40,500 bases of DNA from Mesorhizobium sp. J18 (GTDB lineage Bacteria; Pseudomonadota; Alphaproteobacteria; Rhizobiales; Rhizobiaceae). The notes beneath the pieces were generated by a model. It ran no database searches. It saw nothing but the letters and a program-made list of their open reading frames with translations, and was not told the DNA's origin. This document shows positions 7,624 to 17,143 of the stretch, piece after piece; position 1 is the stretch's first letter, and every line of letters starts with the position of its first letter. The position numbers were made by a program, and so were the translations under genes. The DNA lies in contig NZ_VLJP01000028.1 of NCBI RefSeq assembly GCF_007829525.1, forward strand, positions 1-40,500, given 5' to 3'.

Positions 7624-8504
7624 TCGAAGCTTGCCAGGCCGAGGGCTTCGGCTTTCTGTGCATTGACCGCGTTTACCGGCAACATGTGATGCTCGAACGG
7701 CATCATGCCAAGCTTGGGCTTGTACCAGAGATTCCTGAGCAGGATATTTCCGTATTCACCGAAGCCCCGAAAATTCCGGGCTTCAACCGCCGATCTCGCC
7801 ATCCATTCCGGCAGACGCTCCCGGTAGAGATCCTGCGCGAAGCTCAGCAGCTCCATGTCGAGGCCGTTGCGTTCCTCGGCCTTTGCGCGCTGCGCCTCGG
7901 TCAGTTCCAGACTTGTCCTGCTCTTGTTCTGAGGCGCGCTGCTGGCACTGGAAAACGCCGCCATGCCCAGATTTACGCCGACCAGCCGCAGGAATTCGTC
8001 ATAACTGTCCGTGAAGCCGAAGAATTCCAGATTGTTTTCGAGAACTTTCTTGGCCTGCGAGAGATCACGGATACCGGCGATGAATTTGGTCTGATAGTTC
8101 CACCTCGAGCGCAATTCCATCCAGTCATCCAGCGATCCCTGGAAACCGCGCCTTTCGCTGTCGTGCTTGAACTCCGAGAGATAGCGGTCGACCGGATCGC
8201 GCAGCAGAGTGAATTTGGCGGATCTCGGTCCATAATCGATATGCGGCTTGAGCGAATGGCCTGCCACGGTGACGGCGAAAGGAGCAGCCGCCAAGGTGGC
8301 ATCGAAATCGTCGATCGTGGCTTCGTTCGCCCTTATATCGACGGGGATCAGATCGACATGCCTTATGCCTAGGATCGACCTGAATAACCGGATGAGGGTC
8401 GTGCCGCCGTTTTTTTCACAATGGCAGAAAACAAGGCGTCGCGGATCGCTCACTTTGGCCTCTCGCTTCAAGGCGTCAATATCGCGCAGCCCATAGGAAC
8501 TCAA
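7620..8504 (-). CDS. Sulfotransferase family protein (first copy)
   Basis: A 294-residue putative carbohydrate sulfotransferase of the Sulfotransfer_2 type, which moves sulfate from PAPS to a sugar hydroxyl or amine. The 5'-phosphosulfate loop is at residues 27-40 (CHCEKNGGTTLIRL, equivalent to the common HIPKTGGTT). The 3'-phosphate-binding segment is at 100-110 (LLRDPVDRYLS, equivalent to RDPVxRxxS). No membrane segment is visible, so it should act in the cytoplasm on nucleotide-sugar or lipid-linked glycan. The frame opens after a TAA, and the only candidate initiation codon before the PAPS loop that gives a full domain is a TTG at 8502-8504, which lacks a strong ribosome site, so the start is uncertain. 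PAPS would come from cysDNC a few kilobases away. The substrate is unknown. Confidence 0.8.
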   Translation of the reverse strand: MSSYGLRDIDALKREAKVSDPRRLVFCHCEKNGGTTLIRLFRSILGIRHVDLIPVDIRANEATIDDFDATLAAAPFAVTVAGHSLKPHIDYGPRSAKFTLLRDPVDRYLSEFKHDSERRGFQGSLDDWMELRSRWNYQTKFIAGIRDLSQAKKVLENNLEFFGFTDSYDEFLRLVGVNLGMAAFSSASSAPQNKSRTSLELTEAQRAKAEERNGLDMELLSFAQDLYRERLPEWMARSAVEARNFRGFGEYGNILLRNLWYKPKLGMMPFEHHMLPVNAVNAQKAEALGLASFD

Positions 8505-8593
8505 GGCGCCGAAGATGTGGCATATCCGGCTACTCGGAAAAGGAAAATTCTGTTACAGCCCGGTTTACCTCCATAGCGCGGATTCCTCGCCAC

Positions 8594-8740
8594 ATGAAAC
8601 CGAACCTTCTCTACATGATTATCGGCGCGCTGGTCGTCCTCGTCCTCGGCCTTGGCGCCTATATCCTCCGCGAAGAGACAAAGCCGTCCGGCGTCGAACT
8701 GAGGATCGACGAATCGGGCATCCAGCTTCAGGAAAACTGA
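8594..8740 (+). CDS. 48-residue single-span membrane protein
   Basis: A small protein, MKPNLLYMIIGALVVLVLG..., with one membrane segment at residues 5-25 and a short charged C-terminal domain (REETKPSGVELRIDESGIQLQ). I recognise the pattern MKPNLLY.IIGALVV followed by a P-x-G-V/L-x-I tail as a very common hypothetical protein of Rhizobiales; its function is unknown. The start is preceded by only a weak ribosome site. Codon use and the clean domain layout support it as real. It is transcribed away from the sulfotransferase and converges on the 120-residue secreted protein, with which it shares a terminator hairpin. Confidence 0.8.
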   Translation: MKPNLLYMIIGALVVLVLGLGAYILREETKPSGVELRIDESGIQLQEN

Positions 8741-8768
8741 GCCGCAGGGCGGCCCATGCCGCGGCTCA
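8738..8768. terminator. Bidirectional terminator hairpin between convergent small genes
   Basis: TGAGCCGC at 8738-8745 and GCGGCTCA at 8761-8768 pair perfectly over eight bases. Each arm contains the stop codon of one of the two convergent genes, so the hairpin serves both ends. No T-run is present. Confidence 0.55.
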
Positions 8769-9128
8769 ATTGTCCCAACGATGCTCGGGGTCGCAGGGAG
8801 TGACCTCGTAGATCAGGCAATTGGCGGGGTTTCCCCTGATGCCCGATACCCGTCGATGAGTGATGGTTTCGCCCGGCTTCAGAAACGTTTCGACGGCGAT
8901 CTTTCCGTTCTCGGATTTCATCGTGAAGCTGCAGGAGGCGTAGTGGTTCGTTGTGTTTGCATAGGTCAGGCGCGGGCTGCTCCACAGAACCTGGATTTCC
9001 GATGGCCTGGCGGGACGGTGATTGGCCGCATCCGATGCCAACGCGCAATCCTCGGCCTGCACCGGGGACAAGAACGCGGCCGAAAAGATCGACAGCAAAA
9101 TGGCAGCCAGCAGGGCTGTTCTTTTCAT
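8766..9128 (-). CDS. Secreted four-cysteine protein of unknown function
   Basis: A 120-residue protein with a clear Sec signal peptide (MKRTALLAAILLSIFSAAFL...VQA-ED, cleavage after residue 25). The mature 95 residues contain four cysteines (Cys28, Cys66, Cys104, Cys112), which suggests two disulfide bonds in the periplasm or outside the cell. No domain is recognised. The motif NHYASCSFTMKSENGKI and the final CLIYEVTPCDPEHRWDN look like a compact beta-rich fold, but that is inference. The ATG at 9128 has GTGAGG shortly upstream. The gene is convergent with the 48-residue protein and appears monocistronic. Confidence 0.75.
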   Translation of the reverse strand: MKRTALLAAILLSIFSAAFLSPVQAEDCALASDAANHRPARPSEIQVLWSSPRLTYANTTNHYASCSFTMKSENGKIAVETFLKPGETITHRRVSGIRGNPANCLIYEVTPCDPEHRWDN

Positions 9129-9414
9129 AAAGCCTCACCACAAAACACTTGACGCCAGGCGTTTATCACACATCACGGATTATTTCTCCTCCCACATTTT
9201 GGTGAGGCGCCGGTGATATATTCGGGCGCACAAGTTGCGGTCATTCCGTCGGGACAGCAGCAATGGTTCGACCCAACCTTTTGATTGACTTCAACCGGCA
9301 CTCGTCCCATTCGGAAACCGCTTTGCTCGGAAGATGTGACCGGATGGGAGGTGGAATGTCCGACATCAGCACATGGACCCGCTGTCGCGCCCGCCGGAAG
9401 ACGAGGCCGCGCCC

Positions 9415-10341
9415 ATGATCCTTTGTTGCGGCGAAGCCCTGATTGACATGCTGCCGCAGACCACGGCAGAAGGCGTCCCGGCTTTCGTGCCTTATCCTGG
9501 CGGCGCGGTCTTCAACAGCGCCATCGCGCTGGGCAGGCTCGGCGTGGCGACGGGTTTCTTTTCCGGCCTGTCGGAGGATCTGTTCGGCAAGCAGCTTCAG
9601 GCCGCCCTGGCCGCAAGCCATGTGGATATCCGCTATGCCAAGATTTCGAACCGGCCGACGACGCTCGCCTTCGTCAGTCTTGCCGGCGGCCAGGCAAGCT
9701 ATGTCTTCTATGACGAGAACACCGCCGGCCGGATGATCACCGCAGGCGATTTGCCGGATATCGGCAATGATGTGGACTGTCTTCTCTTCGGCGGCATCAG
9801 CCTGATCCCGGAACCCTGCGGCTCGGCCTATGAAAGCCTCATGGCGCGCGAGCACAAGCGTCGCGCCATCATGTTCGATCCGAACATACGACCGGCTTTC
9901 ATTCCCGACCGGCAGGCCCATGAGGCGCGCATGCGCCGGATGGTCGCCATGGCCGACATTGTAAAGATTTCGGAGGACGATCTGGTCTGGTTCGGCGAGA
10001 CCGGACCGCAGGAGGAGATCGCGCGGCGCTGGCTGGAACTCGGGCCGAGGCTGATGGTGATCACGCGCGGCGGCGACGGTGCTACGGCCTTTCTGCATGG
10101 CGGGCCGACGGTCCATGTACCTGCGCGTCCTGTTCAGGTCGCCGATACTGTCGGCGCTGGCGACACTTTCAACGCCGGATTGCTGGCCGCCCTCCACGAG
10201 CGCGGATTGCTGAGCAAGCAAGGGCTGGCGGAACTCGATGAAAGCGAGGTGCGGGATGCCCTCTCCTTCGCCATCGGCGTGGCCGCTGTGACCGTCACCC
10301 GCGCCGGGGCGAATCCGCCTTGGCTGCATGAACTGGGGTGA
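9415..10341 (+). CDS. PfkB-family carbohydrate kinase (fructokinase-like)
   Basis: A 308-residue cytosolic sugar kinase. The start of the fold is MILCCGEALIDMLP, followed by the substrate-binding GGAVFNSAIALGRLG (PfkB signature 1). The C-terminal signature DTVGAGDTFNAGLLAAL, at residues 244-260, carries the GAGD anion hole and the catalytic base Asp250. The closest functional guess is fructokinase, ATP plus fructose to fructose 6-phosphate, because of the CGEALIDM...GG.VFN pattern; other ketoses or nucleosides are possible. An in-frame upstream ATG at 9373 is rejected because the fold begins at 9415 and GAGG precedes it by about eight bases. Fructose 6-phosphate would feed mannose synthesis, but the gene is convergent with cysQ and may be unrelated. 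Confidence 0.88.
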   Translation: MILCCGEALIDMLPQTTAEGVPAFVPYPGGAVFNSAIALGRLGVATGFFSGLSEDLFGKQLQAALAASHVDIRYAKISNRPTTLAFVSLAGGQASYVFYDENTAGRMITAGDLPDIGNDVDCLLFGGISLIPEPCGSAYESLMAREHKRRAIMFDPNIRPAFIPDRQAHEARMRRMVAMADIVKISEDDLVWFGETGPQEEIARRWLELGPRLMVITRGGDGATAFLHGGPTVHVPARPVQVADTVGAGDTFNAGLLAALHERGLLSKQGLAELDESEVRDALSFAIGVAAVTVTRAGANPPWLHELG

Positions 10342-10413
10342 TTTTGCTGACGCTCACATTTCGTCAGGGCAGATCGCCGAAGCTGCTTCCCGCCGCCGAC
10401 AGGAACCGGTGAT

Positions 10414-11238
10414 TCACCCGGCGACCGCCCAGGCCTCAGAGACGAAAAAGGGATTGGCGAAGTCCGTATCGTCCGGCTGGTTGCGCTTGCCATAGGTGAG
10501 CGGCTCGCCTTCGAGCGTCAGTGTGCGGCCGCCTGCGGCACGCAGCACGGCATCGCCGGCGGCCGTGTCCCATTCCATGGTGCGGCCGAAACGGGGATAG
10601 AGATCGGCGGCACCCTCGGCCAGAAGGCAGAATTTCAGCGAGGAGCCGACCGAAACGATCTCCGCGCCGGGAAATTTGGCGATGAAGGCGTCGGTTTCAG
10701 GCGTGCGATGCGAACGGCTGGCAACGACCGTCGGCACGTCCCTCGGTTCGCGGACCTTGATCGCCTTGCGGCTCTCGACCCTGTGGTCGGGTGTGGTGAC
10801 GAGCAGTTCCGCCTGTCCCGGCCGGCCGGAATAGAGAGCGGTCTTGGCTGGCGCATAGACGGCGCCGAGCACCGGCACGCCCTGGCGAACGAGTGCGATA
10901 TTGACAGTGAAGTCATTGCGCCGGTTGATGAATTCCTTCGTGCCGTCCAGCGGGTCGACGAGAAAGAACTCGCCGTCCAACCTGCCAGGCAAACGACCGG
11001 CACTCGCCTCCTCCTCGGCGACGATCGGCGTGTCGGGATAGCTCTCGCGCAGGCCCTTCAGGATCACCGCCTCGGCCAGTCGGTCGGCTTCCGTGACCGG
11101 CGAACAATCGGACTTCCTCTCGACATCGAAGCCGGTTTGGTAGATTTCCATAATGACGCCGCCCGCGGCCAGCGCCAGTTCCTCCAGCCGCGCCACAATA
11201 GCGGCTTCGCGCTCTGCCACGTCCGCCCCGGCATCCAT
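10414..11238 (-). CDS. cysQ: 3'(2'),5'-bisphosphate nucleotidase CysQ
   Basis: A 274-residue member of the inositol-monophosphatase superfamily that hydrolyses PAP (the by-product of sulfotransfer) to AMP and phosphate using Mg2+. Metal and substrate motifs are in order: KSDCSPVTEADR, IVAEEEAS (metal-binding Glu pair), VDPLDGTKEFINRRNDFTVNIAL (the DPxDGT signature with the CysQ-specific KEFI extension) and the C-terminal MEWDTAAGDAVLRAAGG. The ATG overlaps the cysNC stop by one base (TGATG), indicating translational coupling and a single operon with cysD-cysNC. Its presence next to PAPS synthesis fits a cell that runs PAPS-dependent sulfation; two sulfotransferases lie in the same window. It could also serve only in sulfur assimilation. 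Confidence 0.93.
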   Translation of the reverse strand: MDAGADVAEREAAIVARLEELALAAGGVIMEIYQTGFDVERKSDCSPVTEADRLAEAVILKGLRESYPDTPIVAEEEASAGRLPGRLDGEFFLVDPLDGTKEFINRRNDFTVNIALVRQGVPVLGAVYAPAKTALYSGRPGQAELLVTTPDHRVESRKAIKVREPRDVPTVVASRSHRTPETDAFIAKFPGAEIVSVGSSLKFCLLAEGAADLYPRFGRTMEWDTAAGDAVLRAAGGRTLTLEGEPLTYGKRNQPDDTDFANPFFVSEAWAVAG

Positions 11239-13160
11239 CAGCAGTAACCCCGCTCGCGCAGCCAGTCTTCGAGATAGTCCACCATCTCCTCGGGCGACCG
11301 GCCGACGGTCTGCAGATGGATATCGGCCTGTTCCGGCGGTTCATAGGGCGAATCCACGCCGGTGAAGTTCTTGATCTCGCCTTTCAGCGCGCGCGCATAG
11401 AGACCTTTGGGATCGCGCTTCACGCATTCCTCGAAGGGCGTATCGACGAAGACCTCGATGAATTCGCCCTCCTCCATCAGCTCGCGCGCCATGCGCCGCT
11501 CGGCCCGGAAGGGCGAGATGAAGGAAACGAGCACGATAAGACCGGCATCGGCCATCAGGCGCGCCACCTCACCGACGCGGCGGATGTTCTCGACACGGTC
11601 TTCCTCGGTGAAGCCGAGATCGCGGTTCAGCCCGTGGCGGACATTGTCGCCGTCGAGGATGTAGGTGTGGCGGCCGGAGACGTGCAGCTTCTTCTCCAGC
11701 AGATTGGCGATGGTCGACTTGCCGGAGCCCGAAAGGCCGGTGAACCAGAGAACCGCGGGCTTCTGGTGTTTCTGCTCGGCGCGCGAATGCTTGGTCACGT
11801 CCAGCGCCTGCCAGTGGATATTCGCCGCGCGGCGCAGCGAATGGGTGATCATGCCCGCGCCGACCGTGGCATTGGTCAGCCTGTCGATGAGCACGAAGGC
11901 GCCCGTCGTCCTGTTCTCGCCGAAAGGATCGAAGGCGATCGGTGACTGGACGGAGATATTGCAGACGCCGACCTCGTTGAGTTCGAGCGACTTTGCCGCT
12001 TCATGGGCGAAACTGTTGACATTGATCCGATATTTCAGCTCGGTGATCGTCGAGTTCACCTGATCCGTCTCGGTGCGCAGCAGATAGGAACGGCCGGGCA
12101 GAAGTGCGTGCTCGTTGAACCAGATTATCTTGGCCTGGAACTGATCGGCCACTTGCGGGCGCGCATCGGGAGCGACCAGCATATTGCCGCGCGAGACCTC
12201 GATCTCGTCTTCCAGCATGATGGTGACGGCCTGCCCCTCGACAGCCTGCTTCAGATCACCGTCATAGGTGACGATGCGCTTCACGCGCGAGGGCTTGCCG
12301 GACTTCGCCACCACCACGGGATCGCCCTCGGCGATGGTGCCGGAAGCGATCGTGCCCGCAAAGCCTCGGAAATCGAGATTGGGCCGCAGCACATATTGCA
12401 CCGGAAAGCGGAACGGCCTGTTCTCCGCCGAAGGCTGCGCGTCGACCGTTTCCAGATGCTGGAGCAGCACAGGACCATCATACCAGGGCATGTGCTCGGA
12501 AACACGGGTGACATTGTCGCCGTAGCGGGCGGACATCGGGATCGGCACGATGCTCTCGAAGCCAAGATTGCCGGCAAAAGCCTTGTAGTCGGCGGCGATA
12601 CGCTCGAACACCGTCTGGTCGAAGCCGACGAGGTCGATCTTGTTCACCGCGAGCACGATATGGCGGATGCCGAGCAGCGAGGCGATGATGGAATGCCGCC
12701 GCGTCTGTACCAGCATGCCCTGGCGCGCATCGACCAGAACGATGGCGAGATCGGCCGTCGAGGCGCCGGTCGCCATGTTGCGCGTATATTGCTCATGGCC
12801 CGGCGTGTCGGCGACGATGAACTTCCGCTTCGATGTGGAGAAGAAGCGATAGGCCACGTCGATGGTGATGCCCTGCTCGCGCTCCGCCTCCAGCCCGTCG
12901 ACCAGAAGGGCGAAGTCGATATCCTCGCCCGCCGTGCCATGCTTTCGCGAATCGCGTTCAAGGGCTGCAAGCTGGTCCTCGAAGATCAGCTTGGTGTCGT
13001 AAAGGAGACGGCCGATCAGTGTCGACTTGCCGTCGTCGACCGAGCCGCAGGTGAGGAAGCGCAGAAGCGTCTTGTTCTCCTGCTCTGCAAGATAGGCGCG
13101 GATATCCTGCACCTCGGCGGCTTGGGTTTCGGCCAGGGCCTGCTCGGCAATGTTCCGCAT
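11238..13160 (-). CDS. cysN: Bifunctional sulfate adenylyltransferase subunit 1 / APS kinase (CysN-CysC)
   Basis: A 640-residue fusion. The N-terminal 440 residues are the GTPase subunit CysN: P-loop GSVDDGKST (39-47), [12 protein letters not shown] (G3), NKIDL (G4), then EF-Tu-like beta-barrel domains. With CysD it makes APS from ATP and sulfate at the expense of GTP. From about residue 467 an APS kinase (CysC) follows, with the P-loop GLSGSGKST at 475-483, [15 protein letters not shown] and [10 protein letters not shown]; it phosphorylates APS to PAPS. The same fusion occurs as NodQ in rhizobia, where it feeds Nod-factor sulfation, but no nod genes are present, so the housekeeping name is used. 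It starts two bases after the cysD stop and overlaps cysQ by one base. Confidence 0.95.
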   Translation of the reverse strand: MRNIAEQALAETQAAEVQDIRAYLAEQENKTLLRFLTCGSVDDGKSTLIGRLLYDTKLIFEDQLAALERDSRKHGTAGEDIDFALLVDGLEAEREQGITIDVAYRFFSTSKRKFIVADTPGHEQYTRNMATGASTADLAIVLVDARQGMLVQTRRHSIIASLLGIRHIVLAVNKIDLVGFDQTVFERIAADYKAFAGNLGFESIVPIPMSARYGDNVTRVSEHMPWYDGPVLLQHLETVDAQPSAENRPFRFPVQYVLRPNLDFRGFAGTIASGTIAEGDPVVVAKSGKPSRVKRIVTYDGDLKQAVEGQAVTIMLEDEIEVSRGNMLVAPDARPQVADQFQAKIIWFNEHALLPGRSYLLRTETDQVNSTITELKYRINVNSFAHEAAKSLELNEVGVCNISVQSPIAFDPFGENRTTGAFVLIDRLTNATVGAGMITHSLRRAANIHWQALDVTKHSRAEQKHQKPAVLWFTGLSGSGKSTIANLLEKKLHVSGRHTYILDGDNVRHGLNRDLGFTEEDRVENIRRVGEVARLMADAGLIVLVSFISPFRAERRMARELMEEGEFIEVFVDTPFEECVKRDPKGLYARALKGEIKNFTGVDSPYEPPEQADIHLQTVGRSPEEMVDYLEDWLRERGYC

Positions 13161-13162
13161 GA

Positions 13163-14074
13163 TCAGAAATACCCTTCGCGCTTCTTCTTCTCCATGGAGC
13201 CGGCCTCGTCACGGTCGATCAGGCGGCCCTGGCGCTCGGATGTGCGCGCCGTCAGCATTTCGGCAACGATCCCCTCCAGGGTATCGGCCTCGGAATCGAT
13301 AGCGCCCGTCAGCGGATAGCAGCCGAGCGTGCGGAAGCGCACCATGCGTTCCTGCACCTTCTCGCCGGGCCGCAGCTTCATGCGGTCGTCGTCGACGAGG
13401 ATCATCATGCCGTCGCGCTCCACGATAGGCCGCCGCTTGGCGAAATAGAGCGGCACGATCGGGATGTTCTCCTGCAGAATGTATTGCCAGATGTCGAGCT
13501 CGGTCCAGTTCGACAGCGGAAACACACGGATCGATTCACCCGGCGCGACGCGGGTATTGTAGATCTTCCACATTTCCGGCCGCTGGTTCTTCGGGTCCCA
13601 GGCATGGCTGGACGTGCGGAAGGAGAAGATGCGCTCCTTGGCGCGCGACTTCTCCTCGTCGCGCCGCGCACCGCCGAAAGCAGCGTCGAAGCCGTATTTG
13701 TCGAGCGCCTGGCGCAGCGCCACGGTCTTCATGACATGGGTATGGGTGTTGGAGCCGTGATCGAACGGATTGATGCCCTGACGAACGCCTTCCTCATTGA
13801 TATAGACGAGAAGATCGAAGCCGCGCTCGACAGCCATGCGGTCGCGGAAGGCGATCATCTCGCGGAATTTCCAGGTCGTATCGACATGCAGGAAGGGGAA
13901 AGGCGGTTTGGCTGGATAGAAGGCCTTCATCGCCAGATGCAGGAGGACGGAGGAGTCCTTTCCGACCGAATAAAGCATGACCGGCTTGGTGAAGGTAGCC
14001 GCCACTTCACGGAAGATGTGGATCGACTCGGCTTCGAGCCTCTGAAGGTGGGTCAGCGGTGCATGCATACTCAC
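13163..14074 (-). CDS. cysD: Sulfate adenylyltransferase subunit 2 (CysD)
   Basis: A 303-residue ATP-pyrophosphatase of the PAPS-reductase/adenylyltransferase family; it forms APS together with CysN. Visible motifs are [17 protein letters not shown], the PP-loop [46 protein letters not shown] and the C-terminal [15 protein letters not shown]. Length matches the family. The longest frame starts with GTG at 14074, but an ATG two codons inside (14068) follows AAAGG and is equally plausible. It is the first gene of cysD-cysNC-cysQ. No cysH or cysI lies nearby, so the cluster ends at PAPS, which suits sulfation as well as assimilation. Confidence 0.95.
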   Translation of the reverse strand: MSMHAPLTHLQRLEAESIHIFREVAATFTKPVMLYSVGKDSSVLLHLAMKAFYPAKPPFPFLHVDTTWKFREMIAFRDRMAVERGFDLLVYINEEGVRQGINPFDHGSNTHTHVMKTVALRQALDKYGFDAAFGGARRDEEKSRAKERIFSFRTSSHAWDPKNQRPEMWKIYNTRVAPGESIRVFPLSNWTELDIWQYILQENIPIVPLYFAKRRPIVERDGMMILVDDDRMKLRPGEKVQERMVRFRTLGCYPLTGAIDSEADTLEGIVAEMLTARTSERQGRLIDRDEAGSMEKKKREGYF

Positions 14075-14249
14075 GGAACCTTTGCGAACAGTCGTCAGCC
14101 GAACTCGCCGGCCACTATCACGCGAAATTTGGCGGTATCAAGTTGATGCCGTCCAACAAACCACTCCTCCCGGAAGTCCTTTTGCTCTCTGCCGGCAAAT
14201 GGCGGAAAGCCTTTCCTGCGTCTCCCTCCCAGCCTGCAATCGCGCCGTA

Positions 14250-15395
14250 TCACCTCCCCGCGACGTGGCGCTCCGGCGCCTCGGACACAGCCGAGCGGAC
14301 CGTTTCGATGATGCGATCCTGATCTCCCTTTTCGAGATAGGGATGCATCGGCAGGCAGAGTATGCGATCTGGCAACGTCTCCGAAACCGTCAGGCCCGAA
14401 GGCGTGCGCGGATAGTGATCATAAGCCTTCTGCACATGCAGCGGCTTCTCATAATAGACGACCGAGGGGATACCTTCCTCACGCAGGCGCTGGCGCACGG
14501 CGTCGCGCCTGTCCGTCTCGATGGCATATTGCGCCCAGGCCGAGCGCGAATGCTGGGCTATGACGGGCACCTTGACCACGTCAGAAAGGCCCTCCGAATA
14601 GCGTCGTGCGACTTCCTGCCGCTTGTCCATCTCGTCGGGCAGTATAGCAAGCTTTTCGATAAGGATCGCCGCCTGAATGGTGTCGAGGCGCGAATTCAGC
14701 CCGATCCGCACATTGTCGTACTGGCTCGCGCCCTTGCCGTGAAATGCAATGGAGCGAAGCTTCTCGGCAAGGTCGCCGTCATTGGTGAACATGGCGCCGC
14801 CGTCGCCGTAGCAGCCGAGCGGCTTGGCCGGGTAGAAACTGGTGCCGGCCACATGGCCGAAAGCGCCGCACTTGACGCCGGCCCGCTCGCCGCCGATCGC
14901 CTGTGCGGCGTCCTCGACCATGAAGAGCTTTTCGCGCTCCGCTATGGCCAGGATAGCGTCATAATCGGCGGAAAGTCCAAACAGATCGACGGGGATGATC
15001 GCCTTCGGCGTGAAGCGGCCTTCGCTTCGAACGGCGGCGATTGCCGCCTCCAGGCTTGCCGGATCGATATTGTAGTTGTCCGGGTCGATATCGACAAAGA
15101 CGGGAGCCGCGCCCGCAAGAGCCACGACTTCGGCCGTCGCCGCAAAGGTGAAGCTCGGGCAGAAGACCGCGTCGCCGGGGCCCACGCCGAGCGCCATGAG
15201 CGGGATCAGAAGCGCATCCGTGCCGTTGGCGCAGGCCACCGCATGTTCGACCCCGACATAGTCGGCGATCCGCTTTTCGAATTCCGTCACTTCAGGCCCG
15301 AGAATGTAGCGTCCCTCCGCGACGACCTTTGCTATCGCGGTTTCGAGCCTGTCCTTGATACGCTCGCGCTGCGCGCCGAGATCGATGAACTGCAT
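14250..15395 (-). CDS. DegT/DnrJ/EryC1-family sugar aminotransferase (first copy)
   Basis: A 381-residue PLP-dependent aminotransferase that would convert a keto group on a nucleotide sugar into an amine. Features in order are CANGTDALLIPLMALG (phosphate-binding turn), PSFTFAATAEVV, VEDAAQAIGGE and the PLP lysine Lys191 in SFYPAKPLGCYGDGGAM, then LNSRLDTIQAAIL and the closing LPDRILCLPMHPYLEKGDQDRI. The SFYPAKPLGCYGDGGA form is common in enzymes acting on 3-keto sugars and in WbpE-like enzymes, so the substrate is not settled. It lies 175 bases upstream of cysD on the same strand and is divergent from the phosphohexomutase. It differs clearly from the second DegT enzyme at 31164-32303, so two amino sugars may be made. 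Confidence 0.88.
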   Translation of the reverse strand: MQFIDLGAQRERIKDRLETAIAKVVAEGRYILGPEVTEFEKRIADYVGVEHAVACANGTDALLIPLMALGVGPGDAVFCPSFTFAATAEVVALAGAAPVFVDIDPDNYNIDPASLEAAIAAVRSEGRFTPKAIIPVDLFGLSADYDAILAIAEREKLFMVEDAAQAIGGERAGVKCGAFGHVAGTSFYPAKPLGCYGDGGAMFTNDGDLAEKLRSIAFHGKGASQYDNVRIGLNSRLDTIQAAILIEKLAILPDEMDKRQEVARRYSEGLSDVVKVPVIAQHSRSAWAQYAIETDRRDAVRQRLREEGIPSVVYYEKPLHVQKAYDHYPRTPSGLTVSETLPDRILCLPMHPYLEKGDQDRIIETVRSAVSEAPERHVAGR

Positions 15396-15657
15396 TTATG
15401 CCCCAATTCAGCCGATATAGACTTCGTCCACCCCATGTCGGTCATTAGGAGGCTCCAGGACTTTTCGCAACCGCCGGTATCGTTCAATCTCGGTCCTGCA
15501 CTGTTATATGAGTTGAAGTGCAAGCACGGGGAACGGCGGATAGCAAAAGGCGTTCATACTGCCGCCAGAACATGACCATTAGCATCGCTATGTTTCAGTA
15601 TAGCAAAGATTTGCCGCCGGCCCCGCCCGCGGCGTGTGAGAAAGGGAAAAATCACGC
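15396..15657. other. Divergent promoter region
   Basis: This 262-base gap separates the minus-strand aminotransferase from the plus-strand phosphohexomutase and must hold both promoters. It is locally AT-rich around 15575-15610 (CTATGTTTCAGTATAGCAAA), and ATAGCAAA occurs twice (near 15540 and 15600). No regulator site is recognised. Confidence 0.35.
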
Positions 15658-17028
15658 ATGAGTTCCCCCTTCAAAGCCTACGACATTCGCGGCCGGATAC
15701 CTTCCGAGATCAACGTCCCGTTCGCCTACCACTTCGCGCAGGCGACGCGAAAGCTGCTTTCGCCTTCGAGCGTCGTCGTCGGCCATGACATGCGCAAGGA
15801 AAGTCCCGCACTTGCCGCCGCCCTGATCCAGGGCCTGCTCGACAGCGGGGTCAGCGTGCTGCCGGTCGGCCGCTGCGGCACGGAGGAAGTCTATTTCCAC
15901 ACCGCGCGATCGGGAGCAGATGCCGGGCTGATGGTGACCGCGAGCCACAATCCGCCGGACTACAACGGCATCAAGATGGTGCTGCACGACGCGGCGGCGG
16001 CCACCACGGACAACGCCTTCGGCCCGATCGAGAAGCTGATGAATTCCGGCGAGGCGCTCGCCACGGTGGACGACTATGCGAAGCGGGGCCAGCTTCACGG
16101 CGAGCAGGACCGCAGCGCCTATATCGACCGTCTGCTGGAGGAGGTCTCCGATCTCGACCTCAAGCCGATGAAGATCGTCTGCCATGCGGGCAATGGCTGC
16201 GCCGGGCCGATCATCGATCTTCTGGAAAAGCACCTGCCATTCCAGTTCATCAAGATCGATCATGAACCCGATCCCGACCTGCCGAACGGCGTTCCCAATC
16301 CGCTGCTGCCCGAAAAGCGCGAGAAGGCGAGCAAGGCTGTTGTCGAGCACGGCGCCGATCTGGCGATCGCATGGGACGGCGATTTCGACCGCTGCTTCCT
16401 GTATGATCACAAGGGCCGCTTCGTCGAAGGCTATTATCTGGTCGGCCTGATCGCCAAGCGCATGCTGGCCAAGGAGCCGGGCGCGACGATCCTTTACGAT
16501 CCGCGCATGACATGGAACACGATCGACATCGTGGAAAAGGCGGACGGCATCGCCAAGCCCTGCCGCACGGGTCATGCCTTCTTCAAGAAGATGATGCGCG
16601 AGGAAAACGCCATCTATGGCGGCGAGATGAGCGCGCATCATTATTTCCGCGATTTCAGCTATTGCGATTCCGGCATGATCACCTGGCTTGCCGTGATCGC
16701 CGAACTCCATGCGACGGGAGCAAGCCTTGCCGACCTCCTGGAAGAGATGATCTCCGCCTTTCCCTGCTCGGGCGAGATCAACTTCACCGTGGCTGACCCG
16801 AAGGCGGTGCAGGAGCGCGTCTCCGAGCATTTCATGCGCCAAAACCCGACCATCGAGACCATCGACGGCCTCGGCATGGCCTTCGGCGACTGGCGCTTCA
16901 ACCTGCGCGCTTCCAACACCGAGCCCCTGATGCGGCTCAATGTGGAAAGCCGTGGAGACCGGAAGCTGCTCGACGCCAGGGTGGCGGAGCTGCGCGCGCT
17001 GATCGATGCAGACGGCAATGCCGGATAA
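15658..17028 (+). CDS. Phosphomannomutase / phosphoglucomutase
   Basis: A 456-residue alpha-D-phosphohexomutase interconverting hexose 6- and 1-phosphates. The catalytic phosphoserine is Ser96 in LMVTASHNPPDYNG. The Mg2+ loop is DGDFDR at 240-245. The sugar-recognition loop is GGEMSAHHYF at 321-330, the GEMS form found in enzymes that accept mannose and glucose. The C-terminal phosphate-binding loop is LRASNTEPLMRLNVE. GAAAGGG lies about ten bases before the ATG. It resembles bacterial ManB and rhizobial NoeK rather than the longer Pgm. With ManC (21826-23229) it would supply GDP-mannose for glycan synthesis; glucose 1-phosphate formation is also possible. A hairpin follows at 17066-17089. 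Confidence 0.93.
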   Translation: MSSPFKAYDIRGRIPSEINVPFAYHFAQATRKLLSPSSVVVGHDMRKESPALAAALIQGLLDSGVSVLPVGRCGTEEVYFHTARSGADAGLMVTASHNPPDYNGIKMVLHDAAAATTDNAFGPIEKLMNSGEALATVDDYAKRGQLHGEQDRSAYIDRLLEEVSDLDLKPMKIVCHAGNGCAGPIIDLLEKHLPFQFIKIDHEPDPDLPNGVPNPLLPEKREKASKAVVEHGADLAIAWDGDFDRCFLYDHKGRFVEGYYLVGLIAKRMLAKEPGATILYDPRMTWNTIDIVEKADGIAKPCRTGHAFFKKMMREENAIYGGEMSAHHYFRDFSYCDSGMITWLAVIAELHATGASLADLLEEMISAFPCSGEINFTVADPKAVQERVSEHFMRQNPTIETIDGLGMAFGDWRFNLRASNTEPLMRLNVESRGDRKLLDARVAELRALIDADGNAG

Positions 17029-17065
17029 GAGCCTGCCCTAAGAAAGATCGGAACAGTAGACCTAA

Positions 17066-17089
17066 GGCCTCTGCCGGACGGCAGGGGCC
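17066..17089 (+). terminator. Hairpin after the phosphohexomutase
   Basis: GGCCTCTGCC and GGCAGGGGCC form a 10-base-pair stem (one G-T pair) with the loop GGAC, 38 bases after the stop. It lies between convergent genes and could act for either strand. No strong T-run follows. Confidence 0.6.
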
Positions 17090-17143
17090 ATTATCGATAG
17101 GCAACCGCTGACGCCGGCCATCGGCCACCGCCCTGCCTTTCGG

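Noticed and set aside
12003-13319. Open frame of 438 codons antisense to cysNC and the end of cysD
   Set aside because: Same reason: a shadow of a conserved enzyme, with no ribosome site or domain of its own.
10414-14074. Naming cysD/cysNC as nodP/nodQ
   Set aside because: No nod genes or nod box are present; the housekeeping names are safer, although the fusion is the same.
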